Assembly (NCBI GenBank): GCA_023228885.1
Contig: JALOAJ010000012.1
Coordinates: forward strand, 1-64,000
Length of the DNA stretch: 64,000 nt
From: Bacillota bacterium
GTDB taxonomy: Bacteria > Bacillota > Clostridia > Monoglobales > Firm-18
Reading direction: 5' to 3'
The notes below the pieces were generated by a model, which ran no database searches, was not told the DNA's origin, and saw only the letters and a program-made list of their open reading frames with translations. Both the position numbers and the translations under genes were made by a program. Positions 6,885-15,104 of the stretch are shown piece after piece. Every line of letters starts with the position of its first letter. Positions within the stretch are counted from its first letter, which is position 1.

Positions 6885-8063
6885 ATGCTTTTCAGCCTTG
6901 CTTTGATAATTCTTTGTAGCCTTGTGCTAAGCAAAGTTATGCAAAAACTAAGGTTACCCGGTCTTGTTGGCATGCTTCTTACGGGTATCATTTTAGGCCC
7001 TTATGTTTTAGACCTTATCGTGCCGGAATTATTAAGTATTTCCGTCGATTTGAGGGAAATAGCTTTAATTGTTATCCTTACAAGAGCTGGGCTTGCATTG
7101 GATATTAAGGACTTGAAAAAGGTTGACCGACCAGCTATTTTTATGTGTTTCTTGCCGGCAACATTTGAAATAATCGCAACAACAATATTTGCACCGATGT
7201 TCTTCCGTATTTCTCATTTGGAGGCTGCTATAATGGGGACTGTACTCGGCGCCGTATCTCCGGCGGTTGTTGTTCCTAAAATGTTGAAACTAATGGAAGA
7301 AGGCTATGGAAAATCAAAGTGTATTCCGCAGCTTATTATGGCGGGGGCCTCTGTAGATGATATTTATGTAATTGTTCTTTTCACGTCATTTATGGGGATG
7401 TATAACGGAAGTAATTTTGATGCCGGGAGCCTTATAAAAGTTCCTATTGCCATAGTAGTTGGTCTATTGATGGGTGTTTTGCTTGGCACTGCACTTGCAA
7501 AACTATTCAAAAAGTTTCATATGCGGGATACTATAAAGGTTTTAATTATTCTTAGTGTTTCTTTCCTGTTGGTTACTTTTGAGATGTTTATCAAAGCTTA
7601 TGTGCCTATGTCGGGGCTTTTAGCCGTTATGGCTTTGGGCGGCACTATCCTTAAGCAGAATGATGTATTGGCAAGTCGGCTTTCGGGAAAATTCTCAAAA
7701 GTTTGGGTAGCGGCCGAACTCATGTTATTCGTATTCGTTGGAGCAACAGTAGATATCGGCTATGTAGCAAATGCTGGGGTGACAGCTGTTGCGCTCATAA
7801 TTGTTGTCCTCGCAATTCGTGTGTGCGGAGTATTTGTTAGCCTTATAAAAACCAAATTAAGTATTAAGGAGAGATTTTTTTGCGCTATTGCCTATTTGCC
7901 CAAAGCAACCGTACAAGCGGCAATTGGCGGGCTTCCTTTAGCAGCAGGAATTGCGGCAGGCAACGTCATTCTAACTGTCGCAGTTTTGGCTATCTTAATT
8001 ACGGCTCCACTTGGGGCAATAGGCATGGATGTTTTTTATCACAAGTTACTTGCAAGGGATTAA
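6885..8063 (+). CDS. cation/proton antiporter (CPA2-type) under fluoride control
   Basis: This 392-residue integral membrane protein has about 12 hydrophobic segments and the Na+/H+ exchanger fold. A segment GASVDDIYVIVLF carries adjacent aspartates, the usual ion-binding site of this superfamily. I chose ATG 6885 because AAAGGAG (6871-6877) precedes it by 7 bases; the frame remains open upstream into the riboswitch terminator, which cannot be coding. Families of this type are repeatedly found behind fluoride riboswitches and are thought to relieve fluoride stress by moving ions or protons; the exact substrate here is inferred. It is transcribed alone. Confidence 0.88.
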   Translation: MLFSLALIILCSLVLSKVMQKLRLPGLVGMLLTGIILGPYVLDLIVPELLSISVDLREIALIVILTRAGLALDIKDLKKVDRPAIFMCFLPATFEIIATTIFAPMFFRISHLEAAIMGTVLGAVSPAVVVPKMLKLMEEGYGKSKCIPQLIMAGASVDDIYVIVLFTSFMGMYNGSNFDAGSLIKVPIAIVVGLLMGVLLGTALAKLFKKFHMRDTIKVLIILSVSFLLVTFEMFIKAYVPMSGLLAVMALGGTILKQNDVLASRLSGKFSKVWVAAELMLFVFVGATVDIGYVANAGVTAVALIIVVLAIRVCGVFVSLIKTKLSIKERFFCAIAYLPKATVQAAIGGLPLAAGIAAGNVILTVAVLAILITAPLGAIGMDVFYHKLLARD

Positions 8064-8081
8064 GAGGCGTTCAAACAAAAA

Positions 8082-8301
8082 CTCATTAATGTGTATTCTT
8101 TTAATGAGATAGAAGCATTCTATACCGTGCTTTTTAGTGGTTATAATGCAGTTTTGCCAAATTGTTCAATAGGGGGGTCGGGGGGGCAAACCTCACGACC
8201 CCCCTAACGGAAAAACTTTTAGGGCATGAAAAAGGGACTTCAAATGTCCCTCTCAAAACCGCTGTATAAAGCGAAAAACCCTTGAAGTCAAGGGTTTTTC
8301 G
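8082..8301. repeat. cluster of four inverted repeats between the antiporter and methyltransferase remnant
   Basis: This gene-free stretch holds four hairpins: CTCATTAA/TTAATGAG (8082-8108), GGGGGGTCG/CGACCCCCC (8172-8204), GGGAC/GTCCC (8234-8250), and a nearly perfect 30-bp palindrome with arms CGAAAAACCCTTGA and TCAAGGGTTTTTCG (8272-8301). The last could be a bidirectional terminator. The set ends where the methyltransferase remnant begins, so it may mark a rearrangement junction. No other coding signal is seen here. Confidence 0.6.
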
Positions 8302-8318
8302 TTGTATCAACTATTCAG

Positions 8319-8852
8319 TTGGGTTATGTTGATAAAAGCTTAAGGCAAAAAAGTGCATTTTTTTGGGAGGAGGGAAATGTATGGTTCTCTGATCTTTGGG
8401 AAATCAAAGGAGTTTCACAAGCAATCTTTTCTTCAAAAAATAGTAGAGATCGTAGCGCATCTTTTCCATTTGAAATTCCATATAGGCTGATTAATATGTA
8501 TTCAGCCGAAGGTGACACGGCATTAGATCCTTTTGTTGGACTTGGTACTACAGCCTTGGCTTGTATGGCTTCAAATAGAAATAGTATTGGCATAGAAATA
8601 GACCCAGATATTGCTGATCTTGCTTTACAAAATATTAATGTTTCTCCTAAGGAGTTAAACAAAATCATTGAATCTCGTATCGAACGTCATATTGATTTTA
8701 TTGAAAGTTTGTCATCTGATAAGCGCAAACGCTGCTATAAAAATGTTCCCCATGGTTTTGATGTAAAAACCAAGCAAGAAACAGCAATAAAAATAGACCG
8801 TGTTGTATCTGTTACACAGAAAGAAAATAATATTATATGCTCTTATGAATAA
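8319..8852 (+). pseudogene. C-terminal fragment of a DNA methyltransferase
   Basis: The 177-residue frame contains the AdoMet-binding motif DPFVGLGTTALA and the following GIEIDPD typical of N4-cytosine/N6-adenine methyltransferases of the class whose catalytic DPPY/SPPY motif lies N-terminal. That catalytic motif is absent here. Only a short segment (EGNVWFSDLWEIKG, FPFEIPYRL) precedes the AdoMet site. The only start is TTG 8319 without a clear ribosome binding site. I infer a 5'-truncated, inactive gene. Its partner, a broken endonuclease gene, faces it on the minus strand. Confidence 0.75.
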
Positions 8853-8861
8853 GATAGAAGG

Positions 8862-8898
8862 ATGCTAAAGTTTAAACCCAAATATTGCTTTTAGCATC
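8862..8898. terminator. bidirectional hairpin between the restriction-modification remnants
   Basis: GATGCTAAA (8862-8870) pairs with TTTAGCATC (8890-8898). It sits between the convergent methyltransferase and endonuclease remnants and overlaps the last codons of the latter. Confidence 0.6.
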
Positions 8899-9256
8899 TG
8901 ATTGTATCTTTTCAAATATATAAAGATTCGTAAACTCTCTTTTGGTAATTAATCTTCCGCCTCTATTTTCAAATCGGTCGTATAATAGATCATTTTTTCA
9001 CCAATTGTTTATCAATCAATTTGATGGACTCTTTTAGGTTATTGATTTGACTATAAATTTTATTTGTAGCTTCTTCAATTGACTCCGGAAAACTTTTTAG
9101 ATACCATTCTTGCCAAGCATCTACAGAAACCTCCTCTGCTAAACTCTGAAATTCAGGAAAAAGATCGGGTGGCTGCCCTACAACCTTGGGTCGAGTTCCT
9201 TAAGCATTCTGATTAGCCCAATTAATTAGTTGTGAAGTATACTTAGGAAACTCCAT
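8866..9256 (-). pseudogene. broken restriction endonuclease gene (MjaI-like N-terminus)
   Basis: Reading the minus strand from ATG 9256 gives MEFPKYTSQLINWANQNA, then an in-frame TAA (9200-9202, in place of an expected Gln codon), then GTRPKVVGQ and a helical stretch ending KLIDKQLVK. A run of six A residues (minus strand; 8993-8998) then shifts the frame: a TGA follows in the original frame, while a one-base shift continues 42 residues to TAG at 8866-8868. The KYTSQLINxANQNAQGTRPKV pattern recalls, from memory, MjaI-family restriction endonucleases, which cut CTAG. One nonsense mutation and one frameshift make it a pseudogene. A GGAGG and an out-of-frame ATG lie just upstream near 9288, so the original start may also be damaged. 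Confidence 0.6.
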
Positions 9257-9690
9257 ATTAGGGGTTTTGTTATACTTTTGAATACATTTTAACCTCCATC
9301 AATATTTTTAAGTATTTAGAATTTAAGTAGATTGCAAAATTGTATGAGTGCCTATGAAAACCATTTCGTCAAAATTAAGCGAAGATATATAAATCATTTA
9401 TAATAAGGGTATAGATAAAAACAAATCGTTACATTAAGATTTAGTACACACAAAATAATTATATACATTTATATACATAAAAATCCATGATGTCAAGCCC
9501 AAACAAAATTTGCTTGGGCTATTCTATAAAAAATAAGGACATAAGGCAAAAATAAATTTGTTTTTACTTTACCTCCTTATTGACCCTAACCCTGGGTTTA
9601 GGCGGTTTTTGTTTTATCCATACACGATTTACCCACGATTTTATTAAATATGTTCAAACCTTGTCGTATACTTTAGGCGAACGCTGAAAA
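9257..9690. other. gene-free accessory DNA with hairpins
   Basis: I see no coding signal on either strand in this AT-rich stretch. It contains a hairpin AGCCCAA/TTGGGCT (9496-9520), an imperfect palindrome around AATAAGGA...TCCTTATT (about 9531-9581), and a terminator-like hairpin at 9585-9615. It may represent the right edge of the accessory region. Confidence 0.5.
9585..9615 (+). terminator. hairpin with T-tract in the gene-free region
   Basis: CCTAACCC pairs with GGGTTTAGG with one mismatch/bulge, followed by CGGTTTTTGTTTT. It has the form of an intrinsic terminator but no gene lies directly upstream on the plus strand. Confidence 0.55.
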
Positions 9691-9693
9691 CTC

Positions 9694-9722
9694 TTGACAT
9701 AAAATTCGTTTTTGGCTATAAT
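9694..9722 (+). promoter_or_regulatory. perfect-consensus sigma-A promoter
   Basis: TTGACA (9694-9699) and TATAAT (9717-9722) are separated by exactly 17 bp, a full consensus match. Transcription would start near 9729 and give a leader of about 150 nt before the SGNH hydrolase gene. Confidence 0.85.
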
Positions 9723-9728
9723 ATTACA

Positions 9729-9870
9729 GGGGATTAACACCCGCATTGGAATTTGTTACACATGCGATGTCTTCGCTTTTTGCGAAATACACATACGCAA
9801 AGTGCCGTTTATACACCCTGTTCGGCTCACGATAAGTGTGTAGGCACAAATTTTAATATAATTTTGTGAG
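9729..9870 (+). promoter_or_regulatory. structured leader RNA of unknown type
   Basis: The transcribed leader can fold into CGCAT/ATGCG (9742-9766), TTCGC-TTTTT-GCGAA (9772-9786), and a longer stem GTGCC plus TACAC pairing with GTGTA plus GGCAC (9802-9847). The end of the last stem overlaps a competing AT-rich hairpin, CACAAA...TTTTGTG (about 9845-9868). A short direct repeat ACACATRCG occurs near 9758 and 9789. I recognise no known riboswitch consensus. It could be a regulatory leader or a separate small RNA. Confidence 0.45.
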
Positions 9871-9882
9871 TCGGAAAGGTTA

Positions 9883-10515
9883 GTGGCAATTAATATGATT
9901 AAAAAAGATAACACAATATTGTTTCAAGGGGATAGCATTACCGATTGCGGCAGGGACAGAATAAATGATACTTTGGGGCACGGCTATCCATATTTAATAG
10001 CTTCAGTAATGGGGGCGATGTATCCAAAACTTAATTTAAAGTTTATTAACCGCGGTATATCGGGCAATCGTACAAAAGACCTGTGCGCAAGGTGGGAAAA
10101 GGATTGTCTTGACATTAAACCCGATATATTATCTGTTTTAATCGGTATTAACGATACATGGAGGCGGTTTGATAAAAACGAGCCGACCGCCGCAAACGAA
10201 TATTATGATAATTATAAGGAGATAATCAAAAAAACCAGGGATTGCCTGGGGGATATCCCCATTATTATTATGGAGCCCTTTTTGCTTCCGTATCCTGCCG
10301 ACAGGATTGCATGGCGGGAGGATTTGGATTTGAAAATTCAAAAGGCGAGGCAGATTGCTTTTGAGTTTAACTGCTCGTACATACCGCTTGACGGCATATT
10401 CAGCCAAAACAGTATGAAAACAGAGCCGAAATACTGGGCGGCGGACGGTGTGCATCCCACCTTATACGGTCATGCTCTTATAGCAAGGCATTGGATGGAT
10501 GCAACAAAGTTATAA
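9883..10515 (+). CDS. SGNH/GDSL-family hydrolase
   Basis: This 210-residue cytoplasmic esterase-like protein carries the SGNH blocks: GDSITD (catalytic Ser), a Gly in RGISGNR, GINDTW (Asn) and DGVHPT (catalytic Asp and His). It has no signal peptide. The family hydrolyses esters, often acetyl groups on sugars or lipids; the substrate cannot be read here. GTG 9883 follows GGAAAGG closely, and ATG 9895 is an alternative start. It is transcribed from the strong promoter at 9694 and seems monocistronic. Confidence 0.82.
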   Translation: MAINMIKKDNTILFQGDSITDCGRDRINDTLGHGYPYLIASVMGAMYPKLNLKFINRGISGNRTKDLCARWEKDCLDIKPDILSVLIGINDTWRRFDKNEPTAANEYYDNYKEIIKKTRDCLGDIPIIIMEPFLLPYPADRIAWREDLDLKIQKARQIAFEFNCSYIPLDGIFSQNSMKTEPKYWAADGVHPTLYGHALIARHWMDATKL

Positions 10516-10591
10516 ATGTAATGAATTTTGTTTGAGTTTGCCCTTTGTTTGGCAATGGGGGAACACATTTTTGTGCAAATTATTCTTGTTA

Positions 10592-10636
10592 TTTTACAGC
10601 CGTTGTGATATTATGTATTGGTAAAATGCTGTAAAA
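10592..10636. promoter_or_regulatory. inverted repeat upstream of the aminotransferase
   Basis: TTTTACAGC (10592-10600) and GCTGTAAAA (10628-10636) are perfect 9-bp arms separated by 27 bp. They lie 71 bp upstream of the aminotransferase gene and could be regulator half-sites. There is no T-tract of terminator type. Confidence 0.35.
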
Positions 10637-10707
10637 ACGGATAAAAGGGTAAAATTATTAATCAAGCTTCGATTAAAAGGATGCCCCGGTGAAAGGATTG
10701 AAATATT

Positions 10708-11892
10708 ATGATAAAATTTTCTGACAGGGTTAGCGATTTGCACCCTTCAGCCATAAGGGAATCATTTAAGGCGCTTTCTCGTCCCGGCATTATTTCGTTT
10801 GCGGGGGGGATGCCTGCACCGGAAACATATCCTAACAAGCAACTTGCTGAAATTGCAAGCGATATGCTTATCCAAAGCCCGGTTATTGCGCTGCAATACG
10901 GTATAACGGAAGGGTATGCGCCGCTTATCGAGCAAACAAAGCGACGGCTTGCGGCATATGGCATAAAGGGTGACGGCAACAGCTTGATTATAACCAGCGG
11001 GGGTCAGCAGGCAATAGAGCTTACGGTAAAGGCGCTTATTAACGAAGGCGACGGCATTGTGTGCGAAAACCCAAGTTTTATCGGGGCGTTAAACGCATTT
11101 CGTTCGTACAATGCAAAGCTGTATCCTGTGTCAATGGAACATGACGGCATGAATATTGACGAACTGGAAAATGTGCTTGCCGGCAATAGCGGAATAAAAC
11201 TTATATATACAATTCCTACCTTTCAAAATCCCACCGGGATTACCATGCCGTTGGAAAAGCGAAAAAAGATGTTAGAGGTTGCGAAAAAATACAATGTATT
11301 TATTTTGGAGGATAACCCATATTGGGAGCTTCGTTTTGCGGGAGAAGGCGTTCCTGCAATTAAAAGCATGGACAACGAAAATAGGGTAATATATGCGGGT
11401 TCATATTCCAAAACAATATCGCCCGGGCTTAGGGTTGGCTTTTTGTATGCCGATAATGAGCTTGCGGAAAAGGCAGTTGTGTGCAAACAGGTTTCGGATG
11501 TTCATACTCCCGTACTTTCACAAATGCTTATAAGCGAATATATAAAAAGGCATGATTTTGATGAGCAAATTAAAAAAAGCGCTAAGCTAAACGGAGAAAA
11601 GTGTGCGTTTATGCAAAGCTGCATTGATAAATACTTCCCAAAATCGGTTATGCGTACAAGCCCGGAGGGCGGTCTGTTCTTGTGGTGCGACCTGGGCGAA
11701 GGTGTTGACAGTAAGGAATTTGCTGCAAAATGCCTTGAGCGAAATGTTGCAATAGTGTCGGGCGCATCTGCAATGCCGGATATATCGCAGAAAACAGGGG
11801 CATTTCGTTTGAACTTTTCTATGGCGTCCGGCGGCAGCATTGAAGAAGGAATAAAAACAATTAGCGAGGTAATAAAAGAATATGGACGATAA
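10708..11892 (+). CDS. PLP-dependent aminotransferase (2-aminoadipate/aromatic type)
   Basis: This 394-residue fold-type I aminotransferase would transfer amino groups between an amino acid and a 2-oxoacid in the cytoplasm. The PLP lysine is in AGSYSKTISPGLRVG, the cofactor-binding Asp/Asn residues are in FQNPTG and EDNPYW, and the N-terminal FAGGMPAPETYP is typical of the LysN/MocR-like aminotransferase group. Members of this group act on 2-aminoadipate, branched or aromatic substrates, so the exact amino acid is open. The gene overlaps trpS by 11 bp, which indicates co-transcription. The ATG follows GAAAGGA. Confidence 0.88.
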   Translation: MIKFSDRVSDLHPSAIRESFKALSRPGIISFAGGMPAPETYPNKQLAEIASDMLIQSPVIALQYGITEGYAPLIEQTKRRLAAYGIKGDGNSLIITSGGQQAIELTVKALINEGDGIVCENPSFIGALNAFRSYNAKLYPVSMEHDGMNIDELENVLAGNSGIKLIYTIPTFQNPTGITMPLEKRKKMLEVAKKYNVFILEDNPYWELRFAGEGVPAIKSMDNENRVIYAGSYSKTISPGLRVGFLYADNELAEKAVVCKQVSDVHTPVLSQMLISEYIKRHDFDEQIKKSAKLNGEKCAFMQSCIDKYFPKSVMRTSPEGGLFLWCDLGEGVDSKEFAAKCLERNVAIVSGASAMPDISQKTGAFRLNFSMASGGSIEEGIKTISEVIKEYGR

Positions 11893-12874
11893 AAAAACAA
11901 TTTTCAGCGGCGTTCAATCAAGCGGGTTTTTAACATTGGGCAACTATATAGGCGCGTTGAAAAATTGGACAAAACTTCAAAATGACTATAATTGTCTTTT
12001 TTGCGTTGTGGACATGCATTCTATTACTGTTCGCCAAAACCCGTCGGAGCTTAAACGGCGCACTCTTGAAATATTAAAGCTTTACATGGCAAGCGGTATA
12101 GATGCCGAAAAAAATATTTTGTTTATTCAAAGCCATGTGCCGGCGCATGCTGAGCTTGCATGGGTTTTGGGGTGCAACACATATATGGGCGAACTTTCTC
12201 GAATGACGCAATTTAAAGATAAAAGCGCGCGCAATGATGAAAATATCAATGCCGGGCTTTTTACTTATCCGGTGCTTATGGCGGCGGATATTTTGCTTTA
12301 TAATGCTGACCTTGTGCCGGTTGGCAGCGACCAAAAACAGCATTTGGAGCTTGCGCGAGACATTGCAGAGCGGTTCAATGGCGTTTACGGGAACCTTTTT
12401 ATCGTTCCGGAGCCGTATATAGGTGAGGTGGGGGCAAAAATAATGAGCCTGCAAGAGCCGACCAAAAAAATGAGCAAGTCGGACATTAACCCTAACGGGT
12501 ATATTGCGTTGCTGGATGATGCGGATACCATCGTCAAAAAAATCAAGCGGGCGGTAACGGACAGCGAAAACGAAGTTGCGTATCGTGAAGGAAAAGATGG
12601 AATAAATAATCTTTTAGGCATTTATTCCGCCGTCACAGATAAAACGATGGGCGAGGCGCAGACGGAATTTGAGGGCAAGGGGTATGGGCATTTCAAAGCG
12701 GCGGTAGCGGAAGCGGTTGTTGAATGTATGCGGCCGATGTGGCAACGGTATAAGGAGCTTTCAGATAATAATGATTATGTGGAAAAAATATATACTGAGG
12801 GCGCGCTAAAGGCGGCTTATCTTGCTGATGGAACGCTTAAAAAGGTGTATGAAAAAATCGGATTTGTTATATAA
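11882..12874 (+). CDS. trpS: tryptophanyl-tRNA synthetase
   Basis: This 330-residue class I synthetase attaches tryptophan to tRNA-Trp. The HIGH-like signature is TLGNYIGA near residue 20 and the KMSKS loop is KKMSKSD near residue 197. The Rossmann-fold residues GVQSSG and QFKDKSAR fit bacterial TrpRS, and the length is standard. It starts inside the end of the aminotransferase gene, so translation is probably coupled. I see no T-box leader upstream of the operon. Confidence 0.97.
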   Translation: MDDKKTIFSGVQSSGFLTLGNYIGALKNWTKLQNDYNCLFCVVDMHSITVRQNPSELKRRTLEILKLYMASGIDAEKNILFIQSHVPAHAELAWVLGCNTYMGELSRMTQFKDKSARNDENINAGLFTYPVLMAADILLYNADLVPVGSDQKQHLELARDIAERFNGVYGNLFIVPEPYIGEVGAKIMSLQEPTKKMSKSDINPNGYIALLDDADTIVKKIKRAVTDSENEVAYREGKDGINNLLGIYSAVTDKTMGEAQTEFEGKGYGHFKAAVAEAVVECMRPMWQRYKELSDNNDYVEKIYTEGALKAAYLADGTLKKVYEKIGFVI

Positions 12875-12904
12875 GAATTAAAGCATTAGGGGGTGGTATT
12901 TAAA

Positions 12905-13948
12905 TTGGAAAACAATATGCTCAGGCTGTTTTTTACATTGATTGTTGCCTTTTTGGTATCATTTGCCTCAACGCCGATAGTGAAAATATTGGCTAAAAAG
13001 ATAGGGGCAATGGATGTTCCAAAGGATAAACGAAGGATGCACAACAAGCCTATTGCACGCCTTGGCGGGCTTGCGATTTTTTATGGATTTATCGTATCAA
13101 TTCTGTGCTTTTCAAATATAGATACCGCCATGCGCGGGATGCTCATAGGAAGTGTAATTATTGCAGGTTTAGGTGTGATAGATGATGTGTTTGAAATCAA
13201 AGCATCGGCTAAGCTTAGCGTTCAAATAGCGGCGGCGGCGGTGGCGGTGCTGCATGGAATTGAAATAACTTACCTTACAAACCCCAATCTTCTAAGCGAT
13301 GAAAAGTATATTGCGCTTGGAATATGGGCAATACCTATTACAATGATATGGATTGTCGGCGTTACAAACGCCGTTAATTTAATTGACGGTTTGGACGGGC
13401 TTGCAGCAGGGGTTTCATCCATTTCGTGTATATCCCTTTTTGCAATATCCCTTATTACAAAAGAAACAAACATTGCAATTTTAACGGCGGCTGCCGCAGG
13501 GGCGGCGTTTGGGTTTTTGCCGTATAATATATATCCTGCAAAAATATTTATGGGAGATACGGGGGCAAACTTTTTAGGATATTTTCTTGCATGCGTGAGC
13601 ATTATGGGGCTTTTTAAAAGTTATGCGGTAATATCTTTTGCAATTCCGTTTTTGATATTAGGGTTGCCGATTTTTGATACGCTGTTTGCAATTGTACGAA
13701 GAATTTATCGAAAAAAATCCCCAATGGAAGCGGACCGCGGGCATTTACATCATCGGCTGATTGATATGGGCTTTGACCAACGGCAGACGGTGAAAATTCT
13801 TTGCATTGCAAGCGCATTGTTGTCGCTTAGCGCTGTTGTTCTTTTAATGAGCGGCGCGTCAAGGGCGGTAATACTTATACTTTCGGTAGTTTTGCTTGTG
13901 TGGACAGGCATGGCATTATCACAAAAGCAGGAGGAGAAAGAACTTTGA
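12905..13948 (+). CDS. polyprenyl-phosphate GlcNAc-1-phosphate transferase (WecA/TagO-type)
   Basis: This integral membrane enzyme of about 347 residues transfers a sugar 1-phosphate, usually GlcNAc-1-P, from UDP to undecaprenyl phosphate, the first step of teichoic-acid-like or other secondary wall polymers. It has about ten membrane segments, the catalytic Asp pair VIDDVFE, the motif NLIDGLDGLA and the cytoplasmic HLHHRL loop typical of the MraY/WecA superfamily. TTG 12905 is the best start because AGGGGGTGG precedes it by 8-9 bases. It overlaps the epimerase gene, which makes ManNAc nucleotide from UDP-GlcNAc, and the two probably work in one pathway. Confidence 0.92.
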   Translation: MENNMLRLFFTLIVAFLVSFASTPIVKILAKKIGAMDVPKDKRRMHNKPIARLGGLAIFYGFIVSILCFSNIDTAMRGMLIGSVIIAGLGVIDDVFEIKASAKLSVQIAAAAVAVLHGIEITYLTNPNLLSDEKYIALGIWAIPITMIWIVGVTNAVNLIDGLDGLAAGVSSISCISLFAISLITKETNIAILTAAAAGAAFGFLPYNIYPAKIFMGDTGANFLGYFLACVSIMGLFKSYAVISFAIPFLILGLPIFDTLFAIVRRIYRKKSPMEADRGHLHHRLIDMGFDQRQTVKILCIASALLSLSAVVLLMSGASRAVILILSVVLLVWTGMALSQKQEEKEL

Positions 13949-15087
13949 AAATAAAAGTTATGACGGTTTTCGGAACTCGACCCGAGGCGATTAAAATGGC
14001 GCCGCTTGTGCTGAAATTAAAAAGCAACCCCAAAATTGAAACTTGTGTTTGTGTGACGGCTCAGCACCGTGAAATGCTTGATAGTGTGCTTGAAATGTTT
14101 AACATAACGCCGGACTTTGACCTTAACATAATGCAATCGGGGCAAACGCTTTCAGACATCACAACCCGTGTGCTGATCGGGCTGGATGAGGTAATAAAAA
14201 AAGCGCAACCGGACATTGTTTTGGTGCATGGCGACACAACCACTTCTTTTGTGGGCGCGCTTGCCGCTTTTTATAACAAAACAAAAATAGGTCATGTAGA
14301 GGCGGGCTTGCGGACTTTTGATAAATACTTTCCATACCCGGAGGAGGTAAACAGGCTGCTTACCGGACGGCTTGCAGACCTGCATTTCGCTCCGACGGCG
14401 GCAAATAAGTTAAACCTTTTAAATGAAAATATAAATGCAGATAATATATTTATAACGGGGAATACTGTAATTGATGCATTAAAGACCACAGTAGACGAAA
14501 AATATCAGCTTAGCGATGATATAGGCAGCGCCGATTACGGCAATAAAAAGGTAATAATATTAACGGCGCATCGCCGAGAAAACTTGGGCGCGCCCCTTCA
14601 AAATATATGCAATGCGGTAAAACGCATTGTTACCGAATTTGACGATGTTGAGGTGGTTTATCCCGTACATTTAAACCCGGCCGTAAAAGATACGGTGTTC
14701 GGCATACTTGGAAATGTTGACAGGGTAAAACTAATTGACCCCGTTGATGTTCGTGATTTACATAATGCCATAAACAAATGCTATATCGTTATGACCGATT
14801 CGGGCGGTTTGCAAGAGGAGGCACCATCGCTTGGGAAACCCGTCTTGGTGCTTAGAAACGAAACGGAAAGACCGGAGGCGGTCAACGCGGGAACGGTGGC
14901 GCTTGCGGGGGTTGAGGAGGATAACATTTACACATTGGCTAAAAACCTTTTGACAAATAAAGTCGAATATGATAAAATGGCGCGGGCTGTTAATCCGTAT
15001 GGCGACGGAAACGCCTCAGCCCGTATAGTTGACGGGATACTTTATCATTTTGGTTTAGGTGATAAGCCAGTTGATTTTGACCAATAA
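13945..15087 (+). CDS. wecB: UDP-N-acetylglucosamine 2-epimerase (non-hydrolysing)
   Basis: This 380-residue cytoplasmic enzyme interconverts UDP-GlcNAc and UDP-ManNAc. Conserved features are GTRPEAIKMAPL at the N-terminus, GHVEAGLRT, AHRREN and DSGGLQEEAPSLGKPVL with NETERPEA. The start is TTG 13945, with AGGAGGAG at 13929-13936; TTGA overlaps the stop of the preceding gene. The length matches the family. With the upstream GlcNAc-1-phosphate transferase it supplies sugars for a wall-linked polymer. Confidence 0.95.
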   Translation: MKIKVMTVFGTRPEAIKMAPLVLKLKSNPKIETCVCVTAQHREMLDSVLEMFNITPDFDLNIMQSGQTLSDITTRVLIGLDEVIKKAQPDIVLVHGDTTTSFVGALAAFYNKTKIGHVEAGLRTFDKYFPYPEEVNRLLTGRLADLHFAPTAANKLNLLNENINADNIFITGNTVIDALKTTVDEKYQLSDDIGSADYGNKKVIILTAHRRENLGAPLQNICNAVKRIVTEFDDVEVVYPVHLNPAVKDTVFGILGNVDRVKLIDPVDVRDLHNAINKCYIVMTDSGGLQEEAPSLGKPVLVLRNETERPEAVNAGTVALAGVEEDNIYTLAKNLLTNKVEYDKMARAVNPYGDGNASARIVDGILYHFGLGDKPVDFDQ

Positions 15088-15104
15088 TACGGAGGGATTT
15101 TAAA

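Noticed and set aside
8082..8301. integron attC or insertion-sequence ends
   Set aside because: The hairpins lack the attC core sites, there is no transposase or integrase gene beside them, and they do not form a terminal pair.
10516..10707. T-box leader for trpS
   Set aside because: No conserved T-box bulge sequence (AGGGTGGNACCGCG-like) or specifier stem is present in this interval or directly ahead of trpS.
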